A stretch of 64,000 nucleotides of DNA from Polycladomyces subterraneus (GCF_030433435.1 NZ_JANRHH010000047.1:1-64000); one strand, 5' to 3'. Counted from the stretch's first letter, positions 27,903 to 38,103 are shown. Made by a program: numbers and translations. The notes: generated by a model from the sequence alone, not told the origin.

Positions 27903-29408
27903 TTACTCCTGGTTATTGACATACACTCGGTGGTTGACGAAGAAATCGTGCAAATCCCGCCCGCTGGTTAGCTGCATGATCCGGATGAAGTCCCGCGTGG
28001 TGGCCACACCAAACTTCTCGGCCCGGAACCAAGCCTGCATGGCGCGGTAGAAGGTTTCGTCGCCCAACTCTATCCGCAATTCGTTCAACGTGCGGGAACC
28101 GTATCCATAGATCATTTGGTAATAAGCATCGATGCCGCCCTCATCGGCGTGCTGGACGAAGGTGGAAACGGGGGAGGAGACGTGATAGTATTCTTCCTTG
28201 GTCGGTTCCGTCGTCAACCCGTCCAGATGATTCATATAGAGCGCCGCGGCAAAGGTAGCAAACGATTCGTCCAGCCACGGTTCATCATATTCGTTGTTGC
28301 CGATGACCCCGTAAAACCACTGGTGACCGATTTCGTGTGCCGTCACCGACTTCACCCATTCCTGGGTGCGGTTGTCGCTCAGGCTGATCATGACCAGCTG
28401 GGGATATTCCATCCCGCCAAACCATCCTTCCATGCTGACGATGTCCAGCTCCGGCCACGGATATGTCCCGAACTTTTCATTGTACAGGGCAATGCTGCCG
28501 CGGCCCGCTTCCAACATCGCATCGGCATACTTGGCCTGCCGATCGGTATAGTACACGTTGATTTTCACGTTACCGACCGAAGTCTGCCGGACATGGTAGT
28601 TCGGGTCCAACTCCATGGCAAAGTCGCGGACATTTTGGGCTCGGAAATGGTAAGTGGCCAGGTCTTTGTGGAAGATGGTTTTGCCCACTTGCGTGCCGGT
28701 CGCCGCCACCACCTGGTTGCGGTCGGTAGTGAACAGGACATCAAAATTCCCGGTCAAAGAGTAGAACGATTCCCCGTAAGGGAAATAGGGATCGGTATTC
28801 CACCCTTCTTCGTCATAGACGGCTAGGATGGGAAACCAGTTGCCGAGTGAAACGGTGGTGCCATACCATCCGAACCGGTCTTGCAATTCAGGCACTTTGA
28901 CGGTAAAGTCGATTTGCACTTCCGGTTGACTGTTGGGGGCCAAGTTCAGGCCGGTGATGTGAAGCGCGGTTTCGTTCAAGGCAAATGCGGCCGGTTTTCC
29001 GTTTACCTTGACGGATTGGATTTCCGTGCCTCCGCCGACTTCCGTGAAATCTCGTGCGTTGGCCCACACGTTGAAATACAGGTCATGGAGTGTAAAACCG
29101 AGATTGTTGCCAAACGTCACGTTCATTGTTCCGGTGATCGTATGACGGTTGGCGTCATAGGTGACGTTCATCCGGTAATGAGGGCGGGCGGGACCGAGTA
29201 GATGGTCATTCGTGTGGGCGGATGACTTCGTCCGAGGCATCGCTTCCGCATGCAGATGCGGATTGGCCGGTTGATAGATGCCGGGAATGTCCGCCGGGTC
29301 CGTCGCAGGTTGTGCGTGTGTGACGGCAGGAGATAGCGGCCAAGTAACGGTCCATGCCAATAGGAAAACGGTTGTGGTGAGTACAGACAGCAATCTTGTT
29401 TTTTTCAA
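27903..29408 (-). CDS. Secreted M1-family metallopeptidase
   Basis: 501 residues. The start KKTRLLSVLTTTVFLLAW is a signal peptide that probably ends after VTHAQ. The peptidase domain has the zinc motif HEIGHQW, the distal zinc glutamate in EPWLDESFA and the GGMEYP substrate loop of gluzincin aminopeptidases. It lacks the long C-terminal helical domain of PepN-type enzymes and is likely exported. The TTG start was chosen because GAGGAGGG lies about 8 nt upstream; the frame is open 16 codons further but without a signal-like end. Confidence 0.85.
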   Translation of the reverse strand: MKKTRLLSVLTTTVFLLAWTVTWPLSPAVTHAQPATDPADIPGIYQPANPHLHAEAMPRTKSSAHTNDHLLGPARPHYRMNVTYDANRHTITGTMNVTFGNNLGFTLHDLYFNVWANARDFTEVGGGTEIQSVKVNGKPAAFALNETALHITGLNLAPNSQPEVQIDFTVKVPELQDRFGWYGTTVSLGNWFPILAVYDEEGWNTDPYFPYGESFYSLTGNFDVLFTTDRNQVVAATGTQVGKTIFHKDLATYHFRAQNVRDFAMELDPNYHVRQTSVGNVKINVYYTDRQAKYADAMLEAGRGSIALYNEKFGTYPWPELDIVSMEGWFGGMEYPQLVMISLSDNRTQEWVKSVTAHEIGHQWFYGVIGNNEYDEPWLDESFATFAAALYMNHLDGLTTEPTKEEYYHVSSPVSTFVQHADEGGIDAYYQMIYGYGSRTLNELRIELGDETFYRAMQAWFRAEKFGVATTRDFIRIMQLTSGRDLHDFFVNHRVYVNNQE

Positions 29409-29456
29409 ATGGCATCCCTCCTCTTTTAGGGATATCTTTCTACTCGGAGGGAACAA

Positions 29457-29670
29457 TTCCTTGGGACTATTGCACTATTTTTAGAAAAATAAAAATCAGG
29501 AGTATTGATAAGGTGCTGGAAAAGTGTCTTGCCATTCCGTTAAGCAGATATGTTTCCCTCCTTATCAAAGGGGAGGATTTTTTGATTCGATAGGCAAGGG
29601 TACGGCCAGTCTTCGGTGTTATTCTATTTTTTATCATATGATTATTCAGTCAAAATCGGGTAGGAAATAG
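29457..29670. other. AT-rich gap with an orphan terminator-like hairpin
   Basis: At about 29552-29584 TCCCTCCTT/AAGGGGAGGA is followed by six T on the plus strand, yet no plus-strand gene precedes it. A 26-codon frame at 29511 overlaps the hairpin and is not convincing. The upstream region of the M1 peptidase gene must lie here on the minus strand, but no clear promoter was found. Confidence 0.4.
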
Positions 29671-29695
29671 AAAAAAAGAGCCGGCAGGCTCCTAG
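29671..29695 (-). terminator. Terminator of ccdC
   Basis: Minus strand GAGCC/GGCTC hairpin followed by seven T. Confidence 0.8.
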
Positions 29696-29720
29696 ATTTT
29701 GATCAAACCGGTTCCATCTT

Positions 29721-30227
29721 TCAGTCTACATGATGCGATTCAGTCTTGATCTTTTTCAGCAATCGCCGATACTGGATATACATCGCCACCCGCCACGGCA
29801 GGATCATGCCGAAAGCGAGGATGAAGAAGACCGCACCCGTCTGCGGAATGGAAAAAAGTTCCTCCACATAGCTGTGCAAGCCGAGACGCAGGATCAGCAG
29901 CCCGAGCAGGATAAAGATGAACGCTTTGGATCGCTTCAGATAGATATCGCCGTCGACGACATGAAAATGGGATGTGCGGATCAGCGGGTAGGAGAAAAAC
30001 ACCGCGCCGGCGAGAAAAGCGATGATTCCCCAGGTGACGGGGATATGGGTCGACGGGTAGAGGAACATCAGAAACCCCGTGCTCATGGCGATCGGCGGCA
30101 GAATGATCTTTTTGGCTGATGTCGGTTTTTTGGTGGCACGCAACCGGATCACGACAAAAGTCAGGGCCATGACGATGGATCCCAGCGTTGCCGCAATGTG
30201 TACCGGCTTCACTCCGAAGGCTTGCAT
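29721..30227 (-). CDS. ccdC: CcdC-like integral membrane protein
   Basis: 168 residues, with about five hydrophobic segments. The conserved family features FVVIRLRATKKPTSAKKIILP and STGFLMFLYP fit CcdC/DUF1453. In B. subtilis the ccdC gene sits with ccdA, but a direct role in cytochrome c maturation is not established. The ATG has GTAGGAGGG 6 nt upstream. The frame is open 37 codons further upstream but without a ribosome site. It is divergent from trpS. Confidence 0.82.
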   Translation of the reverse strand: MQAFGVKPVHIAATLGSIVMALTFVVIRLRATKKPTSAKKIILPPIAMSTGFLMFLYPSTHIPVTWGIIAFLAGAVFFSYPLIRTSHFHVVDGDIYLKRSKAFIFILLGLLILRLGLHSYVEELFSIPQTGAVFFILAFGMILPWRVAMYIQYRRLLKKIKTESHHVD

Positions 30228-30300
30228 GGTCAACCCTCCTACTTGAACATCGAAATCGTAACATACCAGCCTGGGTTTGTAAATATTTCGGTAAGTACGG

Positions 30301-30329
30301 TTGCATTCGGCGCCATTTCTTGTTATCTT
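30301..30329 (+). promoter_or_regulatory. Sigma-A promoter of trpS leader
   Basis: TTGCAT (30301-30306), a 17-nt spacer and TATCTT (30324-30329), just before the T-box leader. Confidence 0.65.
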
Positions 30330-30335
30330 GTTTAT

Positions 30336-31674
<1,339 letters not shown>

Positions 31675-31711
31675 TGCAGGTGGACATACCGCCAAGTCTT
31701 TTCAAAAGCAT

Positions 31712-31745
31712 GAAGGTCCGGGCGATCTGCCCGGACCTTCTATTA
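31712..31745 (+). terminator. Terminator of trpS
   Basis: AAGGTCCGGGC/GCCCGGACCTT with a short loop, then CTATTATG. Confidence 0.8.
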
Positions 31746-31756
31746 TGTCTGATATC

Positions 31757-31786
31757 AATAATAAAAGCCGACCCTGCGTGGGGTCG
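31757..31786 (-). terminator. Terminator of rpsT
   Basis: Minus strand CGACCCC/GGGTCG hairpin followed by GCTTTTATTATT, just after the rpsT stop. Confidence 0.7.
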
Positions 31787-31791
31787 TCCGA

Positions 31792-32058
31792 TTAACCGTT
31801 CAGGGCGTTCAATTTTTGAGCCAAGCGGGATTTCTTCCGAGCTGCGGCATTTTTATGGAGAAGGCCTTTGGTGACGCCTTTGTCCAATTTCCGGGAGGCT
31901 TCGCGCAACAACACAGCCGCTTGTTCCTTATCCTTGGCTTCCACTGCAGCCAGGAATTTTTTGATGGCCGTACGGATAGCAGATTTTTGGGCCGCGCGAT
32001 GCATCCGGCGTTTTTCATTGGTTTTCGCCCGTTTGATCGCAGATTTGATGTTCGCCAT
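31792..32058 (-). CDS. rpsT: 30S ribosomal protein bS20
   Basis: 88 residues, highly basic: [20 protein letters not shown] at the start and [20 protein letters not shown] at the end are the bS20 signatures. It binds 16S rRNA in early 30S assembly. GCAGGAGGTGA lies just before the ATG. It is divergent from gpr, as in B. subtilis where rpsT and gpr are adjacent and opposed. Confidence 0.97.
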   Translation of the reverse strand: MANIKSAIKRAKTNEKRRMHRAAQKSAIRTAIKKFLAAVEAKDKEQAAVLLREASRKLDKGVTKGLLHKNAAARKKSRLAQKLNALNG

Positions 32059-32211
32059 GATTTCACCTCCTGCAGATACCACCATTGCGTCCCTTAGCGT
32101 GCAACATGCTAAATTGTAGCACGGCATTGGGCAAATTGCAAGCTTGGAATAATGAGGGGGAATGTATGGCAAAAATAGGATGTATCTGAGCGAGAGGAGC
32201 TGATCACCAAC

Positions 32212-33339
32212 ATGGCGCATGACACAAACAAACGGGACGAAGCCAATGATCGGCCAAAGTTGGATTTGAGTGCGTTGGCCATTCGCACAGACCTCGCGCG
32301 GGAAGCTCATGATTTAGCGTTGAAAGGTCGCGAAGAAGGGGAAATCCCCGGTGTGCGAATGGAAGAATACGAGGAGGATGGCATCAAAACCAGCTGGATT
32401 TGGGTGGAGAGCGAAGAGGGAGCCCGTGCACTGGGAAAACAGCAGGGGACGTATCTGACACTGGAAGTACCGGGACTCAGAAGCAAGGATTCAGAATTGC
32501 AACATCGGGTGGCTGTCCATTTCTCCGAGGAATTTTCCCGTTTTCTCGAAGAGTCGGGGATTGCCGAAGACGACAAGATCCTGGTCGTTGGGTTGGGCAA
32601 TTGGAACGTGACTGCCGATGCACTGGGACCGTTCGTCGTGAAACACACACTGATCACCCGCCACCTGTTTCAGCTGATGCCGGAACAAGTGGAGGAAGGG
32701 TACCGTCCGGTCAGCGCCATTTCGCCGGGGGTGATGGGGACAACCGGGATCGAGACCAGCGAAATTGTGCGCGGCCTCGTGGAAAAAACGAAACCGGATG
32801 CTGTCATCGCTGTCGATTCGTTGGCATCGAGGGCATTGACGCGGGTCAACACTACGATCCAAGTGGCGGATAGCGGCATCAATCCCGGTTCCGGTGTGGG
32901 GAACAAACGGAAAGCATTGAACCGTGACACGTTGGGTGTGCCCGTGATTGCGATCGGGGTACCGACAGTGGTGGATGCGGCGACGATTACGTATGACACG
33001 ATCGAATTGGTGATGTCGCACCTTCATCGTGAGATGAACCAAAAAAAGCCGGCCAACCCGCTAGACCCGCTGAATCGGCCCGATTTGAAAGAGTTGCAGA
33101 ATCAGAAAGTGGATGAAGCAGCCAAGAACCGGTTCCTGGGATTGATCGGCGGGCTAAGTGATGAGGAAAAACGGCAGTTGATCCACGAAGTGCTCTCACC
33201 GTTGGGGCAAAACTTGATCGTCACTCCCAAAGAGGTAGACGATTTTATCTCCGATATCGGCAAACTGGTGGCGGACGGAATCAATTGCGCATTGCACGAA
33301 TCCGTTACCATCGATAACGTCTCGGCGCATACAACCTGA
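32212..33339 (+). CDS. gpr: GPR, spore germination endopeptidase
   Basis: 375 residues, peptidase family A25. It degrades small acid-soluble spore proteins at germination. Conserved stretches: [56 protein letters not shown] and [31 protein letters not shown]. The protein is made as a zymogen; the short N-terminal pro-region is present. GAGAGGAG lies about 10 nt before the ATG. Its substrate type, an alpha/beta SASP, is encoded at 56915. Confidence 0.95.
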   Translation: MAHDTNKRDEANDRPKLDLSALAIRTDLAREAHDLALKGREEGEIPGVRMEEYEEDGIKTSWIWVESEEGARALGKQQGTYLTLEVPGLRSKDSELQHRVAVHFSEEFSRFLEESGIAEDDKILVVGLGNWNVTADALGPFVVKHTLITRHLFQLMPEQVEEGYRPVSAISPGVMGTTGIETSEIVRGLVEKTKPDAVIAVDSLASRALTRVNTTIQVADSGINPGSGVGNKRKALNRDTLGVPVIAIGVPTVVDAATITYDTIELVMSHLHREMNQKKPANPLDPLNRPDLKELQNQKVDEAAKNRFLGLIGGLSDEEKRQLIHEVLSPLGQNLIVTPKEVDDFISDIGKLVADGINCALHESVTIDNVSAHTT

Positions 33340-33448
33340 CGGTACACAGCCGTTTTTTCTATCAATTCACTTCGTTTCTCATAGGTTCTACCTTGTCCCT
33401 TTCTTTCATATACCTGGGATAAGACAAGGATGATAGAGGGGGAGAGGA

Positions 33449-34612
33449 ATGCGCCACCGTTATCGAGGTTTTGCTACGTTGAACATGTCCGGACCACGTG
33501 AACGCCAATCATTTGTCCTGCTGATTCTGGGAACAGCGTTGGTTTTCATTTTTACCGGCGCTTTCGCCATGTTGGAGGCAGAACGGAGCGCACACTCTTC
33601 CGATATCGGCAGATTGACCACTCACCTGTCAGCCGACACGTTGTTGTGGGCGATGGGCAGAGAGATTCCGTATTTGGCGACGATGAGGGACAAGCAGGAT
33701 GATGGGCGGATGTCCCGGCTCTTTTTTGAACTGGCCACCAGCATCGATCCAAAGGACCCCCGCACATTTATCGGGCGGGAATTACCTGGATTCTCTTTGT
33801 TTGATACGGAGATTGTCGTAGCCGGAAAGGGCGTCAAATATACGGATGTGCCCATCGAATCAGAACCGCCGCCGGATTTGGCGAAAGAACTGGAGCGACA
33901 ATCCGAAAGGGTAAAGGACCACACCCCGTCTGATCGTGTGGATAAGCCGTCACCTTCATCCTCCGTCAAGCGTGTTTTCATCTACCAGACGCATTTCAGC
34001 GAATCGTACCTGCCGGATTTGGGCAGGCGTGATCCCGACATGGCTTATGACTGGGACAAAAACGTGATCATGGTCGGCAAGCGTTTGGGAGAGGAGTTGG
34101 AACGCTTGGGAATCGGCACAGAAGTCTCCACCGCGCATTACAAGGAACCACATCCCAAACTATATCGCTCTTCCCGCAAAACTGTACTGGCGGCGATGCG
34201 GCAAAATCAGGATTTGCAATACTTTATCGATATTCACCGGGATTCGCAACGCAGGGACAAAACCACCACGACGATTGACGGAAAGCCCTACGCCCGCATT
34301 TCGTTCGTCATTGGTACGGCACATGAGGATTGGGAACAAAATCTGAAGTTGGCCCGTCAACTGCACAACAAACTGGAATCCTTGTATCCGGGGTTGTCCA
34401 AAGGCGTATTTCTCAAAAACCGTGCCACGGGCAACGGCGAATACAACCAATCCTTGTCGCCGCGGAGTATTCTGGTGGAAATCGGCGGGGTGGACAACAG
34501 CTTTGTTGAAGTGTTCCGTACCACCAAAGCGCTGGCCCGTGCGTTTGCGGATCTGTATTTCCAAACCGAACCCGTGGACGCCCGGACATCAGCACCAAGT
34601 GGCTCTCGATAG
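33449..34612 (+). CDS. spoIIP: Stage II sporulation protein P
   Basis: 387 residues. One N-terminal transmembrane anchor (about 22-41) is followed by an extracellular region. The C-terminal amidase/endopeptidase domain has the putative metal-binding HFSESYLPDL, YFIDIHRDSQRRDKTTTTI and SILVEIGGVDNS. With SpoIID and SpoIIM it cuts septal peptidoglycan so the mother cell can engulf the forespore. Its position after gpr and before yqxA is conserved in Bacillales. Confidence 0.94.
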   Translation: MRHRYRGFATLNMSGPRERQSFVLLILGTALVFIFTGAFAMLEAERSAHSSDIGRLTTHLSADTLLWAMGREIPYLATMRDKQDDGRMSRLFFELATSIDPKDPRTFIGRELPGFSLFDTEIVVAGKGVKYTDVPIESEPPPDLAKELERQSERVKDHTPSDRVDKPSPSSSVKRVFIYQTHFSESYLPDLGRRDPDMAYDWDKNVIMVGKRLGEELERLGIGTEVSTAHYKEPHPKLYRSSRKTVLAAMRQNQDLQYFIDIHRDSQRRDKTTTTIDGKPYARISFVIGTAHEDWEQNLKLARQLHNKLESLYPGLSKGVFLKNRATGNGEYNQSLSPRSILVEIGGVDNSFVEVFRTTKALARAFADLYFQTEPVDARTSAPSGSR

Positions 34613-34644
34613 AGGGATGTCTGTCTATTCGTTGGTCCTTTAGG

Positions 34645-34710
34645 AGGGTGGCCTGATTCCCGCGAGCGACCTTTGAGTTGTTAAAGAGAAAATAGGGAAA
34701 CAGGCTCATC
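34645..34710 (+). repeat. GAGCGAC hairpin element between spoIIP and yqxA
   Basis: GGTGGCCTGATTCCC pairs with GGGAAACAGGCTCATCC around CGCGAGCGACCTTTGAG. The apical motif is identical to the copy at 37891, while the stem sequence differs yet remains paired. No T-run follows. Confidence 0.55.
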
Positions 34711-34761
34711 CTGATGAGAATGGATTGATCCGATAGTTCTGGAATGGTCAGGTGATGCGAA

Positions 34762-35127
34762 ATGAGATGGGCGGCACAAGTGACCGCGCTGTTGATGGTG
34801 TTGATGTTCGGGGTGTTTCTGGGCATCGACACGGCTGAACAAAACATCCAAAAAATACAGGGCAACGAAGGAGCGCCACGGGCGGTTCACATCACGCCGG
34901 AAAATGGCAGGGTGGAAATCTCGGTGATGGGACATGTGGTGGAAACGGAAAACCCCGTTTCCCAGGAGAATGTCCAACGGGTGAACCAAGTGAAGCATTC
35001 AGTGCAACAGAACAGCGGCATACTGGCCAAGATGGGCAATGAGATGGGCAGCGGCATCCGTCAAGGAGCGAGGAAAGCGATCGAAGTGATTGTGGGATGG
35101 TTGGATTCAAATGACAAAAATCGATGA
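34762..35127 (+). CDS. yqxA: YqxA (DUF3679) sporulation-cluster membrane protein
   Basis: 121 residues. One N-terminal hydrophobic segment (AAQVTALLMVLMFGVFLG) contains or ends at a possible anchor; the remainder is soluble and ends with a basic amphipathic stretch. It matches YqxA by position (gpr-spoIIP-yqxA-lepA) and by the VFLGIDTAEQNIQKIQG segment. Function unknown. The ribosome site is a modest AGGTGATG. Confidence 0.8.
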   Translation: MRWAAQVTALLMVLMFGVFLGIDTAEQNIQKIQGNEGAPRAVHITPENGRVEISVMGHVVETENPVSQENVQRVNQVKHSVQQNSGILAKMGNEMGSGIRQGARKAIEVIVGWLDSNDKNR

Positions 35128-35133
35128 TATCCA

Positions 35134-35163
35134 TTGATGGAGAAAGTCATTCCGTGGTATAGT
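35134..35163 (+). promoter_or_regulatory. Sigma-A promoter of trpEG
   Basis: TTGATG (35134-35139), an 18-nt spacer and TATAGT (35158-35163). Transcription should start about 10 nt before the GAG array. Confidence 0.7.
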
Positions 35164-35180
35164 GACAATCAAACAAAACG

Positions 35181-35356
35181 GAGCAGAGCCAGGAAGAGCC
35201 GAGCGGAGCCGAGTAGAGACGAGTCGGAGAGAAAGAAGATCTTGATCGCACGGTACCAAGGGCGTGTCCGGTATAGGATGCTGTCCTGAAGAAGGTTTTT
35301 TATCCTTACCTCCCAACTCCCTCGCTTTCTCCTGTGCTCCTCCCTGACAAGGAGGA
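35181..35356 (+). promoter_or_regulatory. TRAP-type leader: GAG repeat array and SD-sequestering hairpin
   Basis: From 35181 GAG triplets recur every 5 nt: 35181, 35186, 35196, 35201, 35206, 35211, 35216, 35221, and 35227 after a 3-nt spacer. AGG at 35191 and GAA at 35231 fill the remaining places, giving 11 positions, the number of subunits in TRAP (MtrB). Downstream TCCTCC (35338-35343) is exactly complementary to GGAGGA (35351-35356), the trpEG ribosome site, with a 7-nt loop. A long pyrimidine-rich stretch (35303-35343) could pair with the GAG array when TRAP is absent. A T-run at 35296-35301 might belong to a terminator, but no strong stem was found before it. Confidence 0.8.
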
Positions 35357-35362
35357 ACTCTC

Positions 35363-37552
35363 GTGTCTCTGTTATCCGCAGTCACATCCACAGAAGTATT
35401 GAGTTACCGGACCAAAGGGGGCGTGGAGATCCGCAGGTTGACGGAGCCTGTCGCACCGGCGGATGCCATGGATGAAGTCTCCCGTTCCATCGACAGGCAC
35501 AAAGGCATTTGGTTCTCCAGCTGTTACGAATACCCAGGTCGGTACTCCCGATGGGACATCGGTTTGGTGAATCCTCCGTTGGAAATCCGCGGCTTCGGGC
35601 GCGCCTTCGAGGTAAGGGCGCTTTGGGAGCATGGCGTTGTGTTGCTGGAAGCTGTCAAACATGCACTGCAACATGTACCTGACGTGCGATTGATGCATGT
35701 GGACCACCATTTGCTCCGGGGAACGGTGAGAGAGCCGAGACCGGACGACATGCGGTGTGAAGAGGATCGGACGCGTTTGCCGTCCATTTTTACCGTTATC
35801 CGGGCGATCCGCGATTGGTTTTTCTCCGATGAGGATGCTTTTCTCGGGTTGTACGGCGCATTTGGTTACGATCTGGTGTTCCAACTGGAACCGATGAAAT
35901 TAAAGCATCGCCGTCGACCGGATCAAGCCGATTTGGTTCTGTACCTGCCGGACCGGATTGCAGTGATCGATCACCAAATGGCGCGTGCATATCATCTTAC
36001 CTATCAGTTTGTAGTAGATGGAACATCCACGGAGATGCTGCCCAAGTGTCCGATCTCGATCTCAACAGGAGCAGCAATGTCGCGAATGGTTCCGATCCGA
36101 TCGGTGAAATCGACCCCGGACGGGCATTATCCGGAGCTGGTGCGGAAGGCCAAACAGGCGTTTCTTAAGGGCGATTTGTTTGAGGTGGTGCCGACGCAGA
36201 TGTTCACCGCTGATTGTGCCGCTGCCCCGACCCGGGTATTTGACCGGCTGAAGCAGATCAATCCGAGCCCTTATTGCTTTTTGATCCATCTGGGTGATGC
36301 CCACTTGGTGGGCTCATCGCCAGAAATGTACGTTCGTGTAGAGGGGGATCGGGTGGAGACGTGTCCCATCTCCGGCACGATCCAGCGTGGTTCGGACGCA
36401 TTGGAGGATGCCGAGCAGATCCGTCGGTTGCTCAATTCCACCAAGGATGAAGCAGAATTGACTATGTGCACCGATGTGGACCGCAACGACAAGTCCCGTA
36501 TTTGCGAACCGGGGTCGGTTCAAGTGATCGGTCGGAGACAGACGGAACTGTATTCGCACCTCATCCACACCGTGGACCATGTGGAAGGACGGTTGCGTCC
36601 GCCGTATGATTCGCTCGACGCATTTATGACGCATATGTGGGCAGTTACGATCACAGGTGCGCCGAAACGGGCGGCGATCCGGTGGATTGAGGAACATGAG
36701 GACAGTCCGCGCGAATGGTACGGCGGTGCTGTCGGATATCTTGCGTTCAACGGGGATATCAACACCGGATTAACTTTGCGCACGGTGAAATTGCAGTCGG
36801 GACAGGCGTGGGTGCGTGCCGGGGCCACATTGCTCCACGACTCGGATCCCGAGGAGGAGGACCGGGAGACACGGGTAAAAGCAGCCGCTCTGTTGCAGGC
36901 GATTCAAGAGGCCGGTGATGAGCCGCCGACTGTCTTTTCGGCCGAACGGCAGACCGGACGTGGCAAATCGATCCTGTTGGTGGATCATGAAGATTCGTTC
37001 GTTCACACATTGGCAGGGTATTTCCGTCAGACAGGAGCAAAAGTGATCACCTTGCGGTCGGATGTGGCACGAAATGCCCTGTTGCGGGAAGACTTCGACC
37101 TGGTGGTGTTGTCGCCGGGGCCGGGACGTCCGGAGGAATTTGCATTGAATGAAACGATCCGTTTATGCCTGGAAAAACAATTTCCCATGTTCGGTGTCTG
37201 TCTGGGATTGCAAGGGCTGGTCGAACATTTCGGTGGTGAACTGGGAATTTTGCCCGAGCCGTTGCACGGAAAAAAGCGTACCGTGTCCATCAAGCACGCG
37301 AGTCCGTTGTGGAAAGGTGTGCCCGAAACGTTTACGGCCGGTTTGTACCATTCGCTATATGCATCCCGCGTACCCGAGGAACTCCGTGTGATCGCCCGTT
37401 CCGAAGATGACATCGTGATGGCGGTCGAACATCGGTCACTACCGATTTGGGCCGTACAGTTTCACCCGGAGTCCATCATGACGGCGGGCGGCTCCGTGGG
37501 ACTTACCATCATTGAAAATGTGATGGAGATGTTACCGGTCCGAACGGGATGA
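35363..37552 (+). CDS. trpEG: Fused anthranilate synthase TrpE-TrpG
   Basis: 729 residues. The N-terminal 530 or so are the chorismate-binding component (SSPEMYVRVEGDRVETCPISGT, CTDVDRNDKSRICEPGSV, TITGAPKRAAIRWIEE). The C-terminal 200 are a class I glutamine amidotransferase with LSPGPGRP, the nucleophile cysteine in FGVCLGLQG and HPES. It makes anthranilate from chorismate and glutamine. The single-chain form is the one known from rhizobia and actinomycetes, while B. subtilis has separate trpE and pabA. No other trp gene is in the window. GTG start with AAGGAGG 6 nt upstream. Confidence 0.95.
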   Translation: MSLLSAVTSTEVLSYRTKGGVEIRRLTEPVAPADAMDEVSRSIDRHKGIWFSSCYEYPGRYSRWDIGLVNPPLEIRGFGRAFEVRALWEHGVVLLEAVKHALQHVPDVRLMHVDHHLLRGTVREPRPDDMRCEEDRTRLPSIFTVIRAIRDWFFSDEDAFLGLYGAFGYDLVFQLEPMKLKHRRRPDQADLVLYLPDRIAVIDHQMARAYHLTYQFVVDGTSTEMLPKCPISISTGAAMSRMVPIRSVKSTPDGHYPELVRKAKQAFLKGDLFEVVPTQMFTADCAAAPTRVFDRLKQINPSPYCFLIHLGDAHLVGSSPEMYVRVEGDRVETCPISGTIQRGSDALEDAEQIRRLLNSTKDEAELTMCTDVDRNDKSRICEPGSVQVIGRRQTELYSHLIHTVDHVEGRLRPPYDSLDAFMTHMWAVTITGAPKRAAIRWIEEHEDSPREWYGGAVGYLAFNGDINTGLTLRTVKLQSGQAWVRAGATLLHDSDPEEEDRETRVKAAALLQAIQEAGDEPPTVFSAERQTGRGKSILLVDHEDSFVHTLAGYFRQTGAKVITLRSDVARNALLREDFDLVVLSPGPGRPEEFALNETIRLCLEKQFPMFGVCLGLQGLVEHFGGELGILPEPLHGKKRTVSIKHASPLWKGVPETFTAGLYHSLYASRVPEELRVIARSEDDIVMAVEHRSLPIWAVQFHPESIMTAGGSVGLTIIENVMEMLPVRTG

Positions 37553-37682
37553 CATCTGCAGCCAGTAGGCGGCTGTTCAAGTTATTGTAAACGTCCGTGG
37601 GTTCCCGTCTCCGCTCCACACCCGACGGGATATTCGGGCTCTTGTCAGGTAAATCCATGAGGGAGCAAATGCTTTCCCAGGT
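37553..37682 (+). other. 5' part of the trpEG-lepA gap
   Basis: No gene. CCCGTC/GACGGG form a hairpin around 37594-37621 that could end trpEG transcription, but no T-run follows. From about 37660 homology with the 21734 copy of the intergenic element begins (GGGAGCAAATGCTTTCC). Confidence 0.45.
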
Positions 37683-38013
37683 GAGCGACTGACCGAGCCC
37701 GGCCGAGCGAAGACCCGGAAAGCGCAGGAATGAAATCGCGCGCAACTTCCTCTAAGCGAAGCGTACTTGCCCGTGTCCTGCGCTCCGGGGCGGAGCGGAC
37801 ATGACCTGTTTCCTTGCAGGGCACAGATGGAGTGATCCCGGGAAAGCAATTGGACAGTATTCACCAGCTAAAAGAGGGTGGCCGTTTTCTCGCGAGCGAC
37901 CTTTGAGCGTTTAACGTTGCTGGAGTGAGAGGAAAAACGGTGTCCTCAAAATCACGAGTGGTCCAACTACTTTGTCAGCAGGCTCGGCCAAGCCCACAAG
38001 GCTTGGCCGTTTT
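37683..38013 (+). repeat. Complete copy of the structured intergenic element
   Basis: In order: core GAGCGACTGACCGAGCCC and GAGCGAAGACCCGGAAAGCG (37683-37732); a variable part of about 120 nt with TCCTGCGCTCC/GGAGCG pairing; TTGGACAGTATTCACCAG (37851); a hairpin CCGTTTTCTC/GAGAGGAAAAACGG around CGCGAGCGACCTTTGAGC (37875-37945); AATCACGAGTGGTCC; the box CTACTTTGTCAGCAG; and an intrinsic terminator GGCCAAGCC/GGCTTGGCC (37985-38009) ending TTTT. It encodes no protein. Confidence 0.65.
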
Positions 38014-38029
38014 CATGATACCGGGCCAA

Positions 38030-38058
38030 TTGATGATGCATATGTTCCCTGATATAAT
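38030..38058 (+). promoter_or_regulatory. Sigma-A promoter of lepA
   Basis: TTGATG (38030-38035), a 17-nt spacer and TATAAT (38053-38058), about 45 nt before the lepA start. Confidence 0.75.
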
Positions 38059-38103
38059 ATAAAAATGCAGTCTTTGTGCGTTGCCCGTGCAGGAGGGACA
38101 CAA

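Noticed and set aside
29511-29591. 26-codon frame in the gap before ccdC
   Set aside because: It runs through a terminator hairpin and has no support apart from a weak ribosome site.
35281-35301. Classical TRAP-controlled terminator in the trpEG leader
   Set aside because: A T-run exists at 35296-35301, but the AGGA/TCCT stem before it is short and set off by several bases. Control through the ribosome-site hairpin is better supported.
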